NCBI GenBank assembly: GCA_044376465.1
Contig: JBILKW010000046.1
Location: 1-13,959, forward strand
DNA length: 13,959 nucleotides
From: CAJBVG01 sp044376465
GTDB taxonomy: Bacteria; Bacteroidota; Bacteroidia; Sphingobacteriales; Sphingobacteriaceae
Reading direction: 5' to 3'
Shown piece after piece: positions 6,531 to 12,097 of the stretch. Position 1 is the first letter of the stretch. Each line of letters starts with the position of its first letter. The notes beneath the pieces are model-generated. The model was not told where the DNA came from, did no database searches, and was given only the letters and a program-made list of their open reading frames with translations. A program made the translations under genes and the position numbers.

Positions 6531-7175
6531 ATGCATATTGCTATTGTTGGAAATATTGGTGCAGGGAAAACAACCTTAACAGAATTACTTGCAAAACATT
6601 ATAATTGGGAAGCTCAATACGAAGCTGTTGATCAAAATCCGTACTTGGAAGATTTTTATCAAGACATGAAACGTTGGGCCTTCAATCTTCAAATTTATTT
6701 TTTAAACTCTAGGTTTAAACAAATTGTAGAGATACAAAGAGGCAAAAAAGAAATTGTACAAGACAGAACCATTTACGAAGATGCTTATATTTTTGCAGCA
6801 AACTTGCATGATATGGGGTTAATGTCGAGCAGAGACTATAACAATTATTTAGACGTTTTTGAATCAATAAAAGAATTTATAAACCCGCCAGATCTATTGA
6901 TTTATTTGAAGGCTTCGGTGCCTACCTTGGTAAATCAAATTCAAAAAAGAGGGAGAGAATATGAATCGGGCATTCGCTTAGATTACTTATCTAAATTGAA
7001 TGAACGTTATGAAAATTGGATTGGCAATTACAAAGAAGGAAAACTATTAACCATTAGTGTAGATAGAATGAACTTTGCCGATAAACCGGAGGATTTAGGA
7101 GAAATTATTCAAAAAATTGATGCTGAATTATTCAGTTTATTCTCAAATACTGGAAAGTCTAAATCTAAAAAATGA
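6531..7175 (+). CDS. Deoxynucleoside kinase (dGK/dAK-type)
   Basis: The enzyme phosphorylates deoxynucleosides to 5'-monophosphates using ATP for salvage. The 214-residue protein shows the P-loop GNIGAGKTT (7-15) at the N-terminus and the YEAVDQNPYLEDFYQD segment used by this family for nucleoside recognition. It also has RWAFNLQIYFLNSRF, the DR motif QDRTIYEDAYIFA with D78-R79, and the arginine-rich LID QKRGREYESGI. It looks like the dGK/dAK group found in Bacteroidota and Firmicutes rather than thymidine kinase, but the base preference cannot be read from the sequence. The C-terminus ends in a Lys/Ser-rich tail. Its stop codon overlaps the kdsB start by 4 nt (ATGA), so the two are translationally coupled. 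Confidence 0.88.
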   Translation: MHIAIVGNIGAGKTTLTELLAKHYNWEAQYEAVDQNPYLEDFYQDMKRWAFNLQIYFLNSRFKQIVEIQRGKKEIVQDRTIYEDAYIFAANLHDMGLMSSRDYNNYLDVFESIKEFINPPDLLIYLKASVPTLVNQIQKRGREYESGIRLDYLSKLNERYENWIGNYKEGKLLTISVDRMNFADKPEDLGEIIQKIDAELFSLFSNTGKSKSKK

Positions 7176-7921
7176 TAAAGGCAACAGGGATTATTCCAGC
7201 AAGATATGCGTCTACCCGATTCCCGGGAAAGCCCTTGATAGACTTAGCTGGAAAGTCGATGTTGCAAAGAGTTTATGAACAATGTAAGTTAAGTAAATCG
7301 CTCAGTCGCATTATAATTGCAACCGACGACGAACGAATATACAAACATGCAGAATCCTTTGGTGCAGAAGTTTGCATGACTGATGAGAAGCATCCAAGTG
7401 GAACGGATAGATGTGCAGAAGTGGCCTTAAAAATGAACATCGACACCGATGTAATTATAAACATACAAGGCGATGAACCCTTAATAAATCCAAGCCAAAT
7501 AGACTTATTAGCCAATTGTTTTGCTGATTCGAAAACTCAAATTGCTACTTTAATTAAGGTAATAGATTCTGAAGATGTTCTGTTCAATACCAATACTCCG
7601 AAAGTAGTTTTAGATTCAGAAAATTTTGCCATTTATTTTTCGAGAGAGTGCATACCACACATCAGAAATAAAGAAAAAAGCGAATGGTTAAGCGCGAATA
7701 CATTTTACCAACATATTGGCATTTACGCCTATCAGAAAAATGTATTGCAAGAAATTACGAAATTAAAAACATCGAGTTTAGAAACCGCAGAATCCTTGGA
7801 ACAATTGAGATGGATTGAACATCAATATAAAATAAAAACAGCCATCACAAATGAAGATACATTTGCCATAGATTCTCCAGAAGACGTTGATAAAGTATTA
7901 CAAAAATTAAAAAATAGTTAA
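7172..7921 (+). CDS. kdsB: 3-deoxy-manno-octulosonate cytidylyltransferase KdsB
   Basis: KdsB activates KDO with CTP to CMP-KDO, the donor for the lipopolysaccharide inner core, so the organism makes KDO-containing LPS. The 249-residue protein has the full set of motifs: IIPARYASTRFPGKPL (7-22), the CTP/KDO-binding KHPSGTDRCAE with S76-G-T-D-R80, NIQGDEPLI with metal-binding D101, VVLDSENFAIYFSRECIPHIR, QHIGIYAYQ, LEQLRWIE, and FAIDSPEDVDKV with the second metal Asp near 234. It starts inside the last codons of the deoxynucleoside kinase (4-nt overlap), and the next gene begins 1 nt after its stop. That makes a tight three-gene operon of unrelated functions. Confidence 0.96.
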   Translation: MIKATGIIPARYASTRFPGKPLIDLAGKSMLQRVYEQCKLSKSLSRIIIATDDERIYKHAESFGAEVCMTDEKHPSGTDRCAEVALKMNIDTDVIINIQGDEPLINPSQIDLLANCFADSKTQIATLIKVIDSEDVLFNTNTPKVVLDSENFAIYFSRECIPHIRNKEKSEWLSANTFYQHIGIYAYQKNVLQEITKLKTSSLETAESLEQLRWIEHQYKIKTAITNEDTFAIDSPEDVDKVLQKLKNS

Positions 7922-7922
7922 T

Positions 7923-8924
7923 ATGAAAACCCTGATTTTAATAGCCATAAGTATTCTATTTTTAAATGAAAACTTACAAGCTCAATACATTGCAGATGAA
8001 TTGGGCGAAGGCTATGAAAAAAGGACAATAAAGATGCCAGCTGATGAAGAAGGCGAAGTAATTTGCACCATCATTAGAAAAAAATCGAATACCCCAAGTA
8101 CCAAGGCGGTGTTATATATACATGGATTTTGCGATTATTTCTTCAACAGAGAATTAGCTCAAGCATTAACAGAGCGAGGCATTGATTTTTATGCCATCGA
8201 TTTACGTAAATACGGCCGTTCAATCTTATCGCATCAACGCATTAACAGCTGCAGAAATTTAAATGAGTATTTTCCAGATATTGATACGGCTTTAAGTATT
8301 ATAAAATCGGAAGGGCATACAGACATTACCATAAACTCCCATTCTACAGGAGGTTTAACAACCTCTTTGTATGCGGCTGCACACCCAAAAAATAAAAAAT
8401 ACAACAGGATAATATTAAACTCTCCTTTTTTAAGCATGAACCAAAGTTGGTTTAAAGAGAAAATATTAATACCGGTGATGTCATTTATAGGAAAATTTTT
8501 TCCGAAACTACCCTTACCAAAAGGATTATCGGGCTTATACGGTGAAACTATACACAAAGATTACAAAGGCGAATGGGAGTATAACAAAACTTGGAAGCCA
8601 ATTTTAGCATTCCCAATGGATGCTGGCTGGTTGAGGGCTATACACAAAGCACATTTACAAGTAAAAGAGGGCTTAAATTTAAATGATTCTATTTTAGTAT
8701 TGAGTTCTGATAAAAGTATTTATGGAGAATTGTGGACCGAGGAGTTTAGAAATGGTGATGCTGTTTTAGATGTTATAGAAATACAAGAATTAGGCAAAAC
8801 TTTAGGTCCCAATGCAAGTATACGTGTAGTATATAATGGATTGCACGATTTGGCACTTTCATCTAAACCAATAAGAACAGAATACTTTGGTGTACTTATA
8901 AAGTATATAAATACTGGAAAGTGA
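7923..8924 (+). CDS. Secreted or periplasmic alpha/beta hydrolase, monoacylglycerol-lipase-like
   Basis: This is a serine hydrolase of 333 residues, probably a lipase or esterase; the substrate is unknown. A signal peptide is likely: MKTLILIAISILFL then NENLQAQ, with cleavage after Ala20. The fold elements are visible: oxyanion-hole HGF (67-69), IDLRKYGRS (92-100), and the nucleophile elbow NSHSTGG with Ser141. The acid is likely Asp263 in LVLSSDKS, and the catalytic His is 308 in NGLHDLAL. The elbow is S-x-S-x-G rather than the canonical G-x-S-x-G, so the first Gly is Ser139. The lid region (about 165-245) is rich in aromatic and basic residues. The ATG is 1 nt after the kdsB stop, so it belongs to the same operon. 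No lipoprotein cysteine is present. An alternative would be an acyl-homoserine-lactone or peptide hydrolase, but the HSTGG elbow favours the lipase-like group. Confidence 0.82.
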   Translation: MKTLILIAISILFLNENLQAQYIADELGEGYEKRTIKMPADEEGEVICTIIRKKSNTPSTKAVLYIHGFCDYFFNRELAQALTERGIDFYAIDLRKYGRSILSHQRINSCRNLNEYFPDIDTALSIIKSEGHTDITINSHSTGGLTTSLYAAAHPKNKKYNRIILNSPFLSMNQSWFKEKILIPVMSFIGKFFPKLPLPKGLSGLYGETIHKDYKGEWEYNKTWKPILAFPMDAGWLRAIHKAHLQVKEGLNLNDSILVLSSDKSIYGELWTEEFRNGDAVLDVIEIQELGKTLGPNASIRVVYNGLHDLALSSKPIRTEYFGVLIKYINTGK

Positions 8925-8964
8925 TTTTTCTTTAACATGATATTTCAGGCGGTATTTTTATTTT

Positions 8965-9028
8965 ACGAAATAGCGAATTAACGAAATAGCGAATTAACGA
9001 AATAGCGAATTAGCGAAATAGCGAACTT
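8965..9028. repeat. Tandem octamer array, consensus RCGAAHTA
   Basis: Eight consecutive 8-bp units occupy this stretch: ACGAAATA and GCGAATTA alternate three times, then GCGAAATA and GCGAACTT. A ninth degenerate unit, GTGAATGA (9029-9036), contains the ATG of the broken cupin gene. The same family recurs at 13932-13959. The units are direct repeats without inverted arms, and the period of 8 would break any reading frame. Function is unknown. Confidence 0.9.
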
Positions 9029-9032
9029 GTGA

Positions 9033-9375
9033 ATGATCAATTTTCAAGCCATAGATTGGGAAGTTTTAACAAAAACAGAACATAAAGGCGAAACTGGAAC
9101 TTCTTTTTGGAAGACTCTAGAGTTTGCTGGTTTAAGAATTCGAATTGTTGAATTCTCTTCCGGTTATTTAGCAGATCATTGTGCAGCAAAGGGCATATCG
9201 TACACTTGGTAATATTCACACCTTAAGTAAAGGAATGACCTATGTAGTATCCGATAATTTAAGCAGCCATCGCTCCTATTCCAAGCTTGGTGTAAAGCTA
9301 TTGATTGTGGATGGGGATTTCTTAGTACAATGTATATTGTACAGTGTACATTGTACAACATACATTGTACATTAA
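9033..9375 (+). pseudogene. Broken DHCW-motif-type cupin fold gene
   Basis: The first part (9033-9181) encodes MINFQAIDWEVLTKTEHKGE and continues through FWKTLEFAGLRIRIVEFSSGYLADH, a clean small-cupin N-terminus. This frame then ends at TAA 9210-9212. The continuation is found in two other frames. At 9182-9205 it reads CSKGHIVH, and from 9208 to 9324 it reads GNIHTLSKGMTYVVSDNLSS, then HRSYSKLGVKLLIVDGDFL. At least two frame changes are therefore needed: one base seems lost in the codon after DH, and a second shift follows HIVH. Compared with what I remember of intact homologs, about a dozen residues between HIVH and GNIHTL are also missing, so this looks like genuine decay and not just a read error. 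The frame closes at TAA 9373-9375 after running through the palindrome cluster. Metal-binding capacity is probably lost. Confidence 0.75.
9325..9371. repeat. Cluster of GTACAATGTA / TACATTGTAC palindromic units
   Basis: GTACAATGTA at 9325-9334 is reverse-complemented exactly by TACATTGTAC at 9347-9356 and again at 9361-9370. Internally GTACAAT (9325-9331) pairs with ATTGTAC (9336-9342). Several alternative hairpins or cruciforms are therefore possible in about 47 bp. The cluster begins at the base where cupin homology stops (9324) and ends just before the rlmF -7 element. Confidence 0.85.
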
Positions 9376-9379
9376 TGTC

Positions 9380-9387
9380 TATATTTG
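9380..9387 (+). promoter_or_regulatory. -7 promoter element for rlmF
   Basis: TATATTTG is a perfect match to TAnnTTTG and is followed by C, as is common. Transcription would start around 9391-9394, at the first base of the heptamer array, about 45 nt before the TTG start of rlmF. No -33 TTG at the ideal spacing is present: those at 9351-9353 and 9365-9367 are too far and too near, respectively. Confidence 0.45.
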
Positions 9388-9391
9388 CACC

Positions 9392-9433
9392 ACAACTCAC
9401 AACTCACAACTCACAACTCACAATTCATAACTC
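9392..9433. repeat. Tandem heptamer array, consensus ACAACTC
   Basis: Four perfect ACAACTC units (9392-9419) are followed by ACAATTC and ATAACTC. A further degenerate unit, ACATTGA (9434-9440), contains the TTG start codon of rlmF. The plus strand contains no G from 9388 to 9438, so the predicted mRNA leader is unstructured and C/A-rich. Confidence 0.9.
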
Positions 9434-9436
9434 ACA

Positions 9437-10309
9437 TTGACTAGCAAAGACAACTTCCACCCTCGAAACAGACACAGAACGTATTACGATTTCCATGCAT
9501 TAATATCATCTTACCCTGCATTAAGGGAGTTTGTGTTTATGAATGAGCATGAAATGATAACCATAGATTTTTTTGAACCAGAAGCTGTTATTGCCTTAAA
9601 TAAAGCTTTGTTAAAAAGATATTATAACATCGAGTATTGGGAAATCCCCAAAGGATATTTATGTCCGCCGATACCCGGAAGGGCAGATTACATACATTAC
9701 GTTGCCGATTTATTTGGAGAAGAAAATAAAAACTTGCGTTGTTTAGATATAGGGGTTGGTACCAGTTGCATATACCCCATTATTGGAGTGAGAGAATACC
9801 AATGGAAATTTGTGGGCAGTGATATTGAATCCAAAGCCATAGAATCCTCATCCGAAATAATAAAACAAAACAAAGCCTTGGAGGGCAGTGTAGAGTTAAG
9901 ATTACAAAAGAGCCTAGACATATTTAAAGGCATCATTAAACCAAAAGAAAAATTTGATTTAACCATTTGCAATCCACCTTTCCATAAATCGGCGAAAGAA
10001 GCAGCTCAAGGAAATATTAAAAAAGTAAGTAATTTAAGAGGGGCCTTAGTAGAAAAACCACGATTAAATTTTGGTGGCAAAAACAACGAATTGTGGTGTC
10101 CGGGAGGCGAGATAAAATTTGTTAACGACATGATTTATCAAAGCAAGGGCTTCGCGAGCCAGGTAAAATGGTTTACAACCTTAGTTTCAAAAAAAGAACA
10201 TCTCCAAAAAAATTATTTCCATTTAGAAAAACTTCAAGCCAAAGAGGTGCGAACCATTGAAATGAAACAAGGAAATAAAATAAGCAGAATTCTAGCTTGG
10301 CAATTTTAA
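9437..10309 (+). CDS. rlmF: 23S rRNA (adenine(1618)-N(6))-methyltransferase RlmF
   Basis: RlmF uses SAM to methylate N6 of A1618 (E. coli numbering) in 23S rRNA. The 290-residue protein begins with the family hallmark FHPRNRHRTYYDFHAL. It continues through ALNKALLKRYYNIEYWEIPK and LCPPIPGRADYIHYVADL, then the SAM-binding LDIGVGTSCIYPIIG, the acidic SDIES, and the catalytic NPPFHKS at 179-185. The C-terminal LVSKKEHL segment is also typical. The start must be TTG at 9437: the frame has a stop at 9428-9430, no ATG or GTG precedes the HPRNRH block, and the next ATG would remove it. Upstream lie a heptamer array and a perfect -7 element, but no Shine-Dalgarno sequence. It is a single gene; pyrG downstream has its own promoter. 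Confidence 0.93.
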   Translation: MTSKDNFHPRNRHRTYYDFHALISSYPALREFVFMNEHEMITIDFFEPEAVIALNKALLKRYYNIEYWEIPKGYLCPPIPGRADYIHYVADLFGEENKNLRCLDIGVGTSCIYPIIGVREYQWKFVGSDIESKAIESSSEIIKQNKALEGSVELRLQKSLDIFKGIIKPKEKFDLTICNPPFHKSAKEAAQGNIKKVSNLRGALVEKPRLNFGGKNNELWCPGGEIKFVNDMIYQSKGFASQVKWFTTLVSKKEHLQKNYFHLEKLQAKEVRTIEMKQGNKISRILAWQF

Positions 10310-10369
10310 CCTTGTTAATAATATAACTAACATTTTCTCCACAGCCTACACTAATATAAAGATTTTTCG

Positions 10370-10377
10370 TACTTTTG
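10370..10377 (+). promoter_or_regulatory. -7 promoter element for pyrG
   Basis: TACTTTTG is a perfect match to TAnnTTTG. The predicted start of transcription is near 10381-10385, leaving a leader of about 45-50 nt that contains the 24-bp palindrome. No TTG is seen at the -33 position. Confidence 0.5.
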
Positions 10378-10388
10378 AATCCCGTAAC

Positions 10389-10412
10389 AATACAAGCAAA
10401 TTTGCTTGTATT
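10389..10412. repeat. Perfect 24-bp palindrome in the pyrG leader
   Basis: The left half AATACAAGCAAA is followed immediately by its exact reverse complement. As RNA it can form a 10-bp stem with an AAUU loop starting a few bases from the predicted 5' end. As DNA it would suit a dimeric regulator bound just downstream of the promoter. No T tract follows the stem, so it is not a classical terminator. Confidence 0.8.
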
Positions 10413-10429
10413 TCTCAAAATTATCAGCA

Positions 10430-12046
10430 ATGACCAAATACATTTTTGTTACGGGCGGTGTTACTTCTTCATTAGGTAAGGGCATCATCTCAGCTTCTTT
10501 AGCTAAACTTTTACAATCGCGTGGCTATAGAGTAACCATCCAGAAATTCGATCCGTATATTAACATCGATCCCGGGACCTTAAACCCTTATGAACATGGC
10601 GAGTGTTATGTTACCAACGATGGTGCAGAAACAGATTTGGATCTTGGGCATTACGAGCGTTTCCTAAATGTACCAACATCGCAGGCTAACAACATTACCA
10701 CCGGTAGAATTTACCAAAACGTAATTAACCAAGAGCGTGAAGGAATGTACTTGGGCAAAACCGTGCAAGTAATTCCACATATTACCGATGAAATAAAACG
10801 CAACATGCGTATTTTAGGTGAATCTGGTGAATTTGATATTGTGATCACAGAGTTAGGTGGTACCGTTGGCGATATTGAATCTCTACCCTATATCGAAGCA
10901 GTTCGTCAGTTTAAATGGGAAGTAGGAAGCAGTAATGCAATTGTAATACACCTAACCCTTATTCCTTTCTTAGCTGCTGCCGGGGAGCTTAAAACGAAAC
11001 CTACGCAACACTCTGTTAAAATGTTGCTAGAATATGGTATACAACCAGATATTTTAGTGTGCAGAACCGAACATTCGATAAACCAAGAAATACGTAAGAA
11101 AATAGCTTTATTCTGTAATGTAAACATCAATTCGGTAATTGAATCTATCGATGCTTCTACTATTTACGATGTGCCATTGTTAATGCTAAAAGAGAATTTA
11201 GACAAAACGGTGCTTACTAAATTGAAACTACCTTTAAATGGCGAACCGGATTTAGACACTTGGAAAGATTTCTTAGGCCGATTAAAAAACCCAACCAAGG
11301 ATGTGCGCATTGGTTTGGTAGGTAAATATGTAGAATTACCAGATGCTTACAAATCAATTACAGAATCGTTTATACATGCTGGAGCGGCTAATGAATGCAA
11401 AGTACAAGTAGAATACATACATTCAGAAAATATTAACGCAAATAATGTAAAAGAGAAATTGGGCCATTTACACGGAGTTCTTGTGGCACCTGGTTTTGGA
11501 AGCAGGGGCATTGAAGGTAAGTTAGATGCGATAAAATTTGTTCGTGAGCATAACATCCCGTTCTTCGGCATTTGTTTAGGCATGCAATGCGCAGTAATTG
11601 AGTTTGCTAGAAATGTGTTAAAAATGAAAGGTGCTCACTCATCAGAAATGGACGATAAATCAAAATATCCGGTAATCGACATGATGCAAGAGCAGAAAAA
11701 AATAAAAAACAAAGGGGGAACGATGAGATTGGGTGCATATGCATGCGAAATACAAAAAGGCACAAAAGCGTACAGCATTTACGGTAAAACTCGCATTAAA
11801 GAGCGTCACCGCCACCGTTATGAATTCAATAATAAATTTATAAAACAATACAACGATGCTGGAATGATTACTTCTGGTATTAATCCAGAAACCGGTTTAG
11901 TTGAAATTATTGAGCTAAAAAACCATCCATTCTTTGTGGGCGGGCAGTTTCACCCGGAATTAAAGAGTACGGTAGATAACCCACATCCATTGTTTGTAAA
12001 GTTTGTAGAAGCTGCCGCAGAACACAAGTATGGAAAGCGCAAATAA
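10430..12046 (+). CDS. pyrG: CTP synthase PyrG
   Basis: PyrG aminates UTP to CTP using ATP and glutamine-derived ammonia, the last step of pyrimidine nucleotide synthesis. From the ATG at 10430 the product has 538 residues, typical for the family. An in-frame TTG at 10406 lies inside the palindrome and is a worse start. The synthetase domain opens with MTKYIFVTGGVTSSLGKGI and contains DPYINIDPGTLNPYEHGE, ERFL and the GDIESLPYIEA block. The class I glutamine amidotransferase domain has the oxyanion/nucleophile stretch FFGICLGMQ with catalytic Cys382, and the His-Glu pair in GQFHPELKS. Both active sites look intact. The gene is followed by yidC after 51 nt. Confidence 0.97.
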   Translation: MTKYIFVTGGVTSSLGKGIISASLAKLLQSRGYRVTIQKFDPYINIDPGTLNPYEHGECYVTNDGAETDLDLGHYERFLNVPTSQANNITTGRIYQNVINQEREGMYLGKTVQVIPHITDEIKRNMRILGESGEFDIVITELGGTVGDIESLPYIEAVRQFKWEVGSSNAIVIHLTLIPFLAAAGELKTKPTQHSVKMLLEYGIQPDILVCRTEHSINQEIRKKIALFCNVNINSVIESIDASTIYDVPLLMLKENLDKTVLTKLKLPLNGEPDLDTWKDFLGRLKNPTKDVRIGLVGKYVELPDAYKSITESFIHAGAANECKVQVEYIHSENINANNVKEKLGHLHGVLVAPGFGSRGIEGKLDAIKFVREHNIPFFGICLGMQCAVIEFARNVLKMKGAHSSEMDDKSKYPVIDMMQEQKKIKNKGGTMRLGAYACEIQKGTKAYSIYGKTRIKERHRHRYEFNNKFIKQYNDAGMITSGINPETGLVEIIELKNHPFFVGGQFHPELKSTVDNPHPLFVKFVEAAAEHKYGKRK

Positions 12047-12077
12047 TTGCATATATATTGATTTTTACCTACTATTG
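12047..12077 (+). promoter_or_regulatory. Possible promoter for yidC
   Basis: TTG at 12047-12049, immediately after the pyrG stop, is followed 20 nt later by TACTATTG (12070-12077), one mismatch from TAnnTTTG. Spacing fits the Bacteroidota -33/-7 pattern. It would give a leader of about 15 nt before the yidC ATG at 12098. Readthrough from pyrG is also possible. Confidence 0.35.
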
Positions 12078-12097
12078 CAGCCTATTTTAGATAAGAG

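Noticed and set aside
8965..9036. CRISPR array
   Set aside because: Units are contiguous 8-mers with no spacers, and no cas genes are present. The same applies to the heptamer array at 9392-9433.
9325..9371. Integron attC site or insertion-sequence end
   Set aside because: The palindromes are made of one short unit repeated in opposite orientations. No integrase, transposase, target duplication or core GTTRRRY site is visible.
9181..9375. Separate 64-residue gene starting at GTG 9181
   Set aside because: Its sequence from residue 10 onward is the C-terminal half of the same cupin whose N-terminus is encoded at 9033-9181 in another frame. The first residues (QQRAYRT) are an out-of-frame reading of CSKGHIV.
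9176..9400. Minus-strand small proteins across the repeat region
   Set aside because: These readings run through the palindrome and heptamer repeats and the antisense of the cupin remnant, without any recognisable protein signal.
10389..10412. Rho-independent terminator for rlmF
   Set aside because: The stem is AT-rich, lies downstream of the pyrG -7 element, and is followed by TCTCAAAA in place of a T tract.
10406..10429. N-terminal extension of PyrG from TTG 10406
   Set aside because: The extra residues would be encoded by the palindrome and do not resemble CTP synthases. The ATG at 10430 gives the normal MTKYIFVTGG start.
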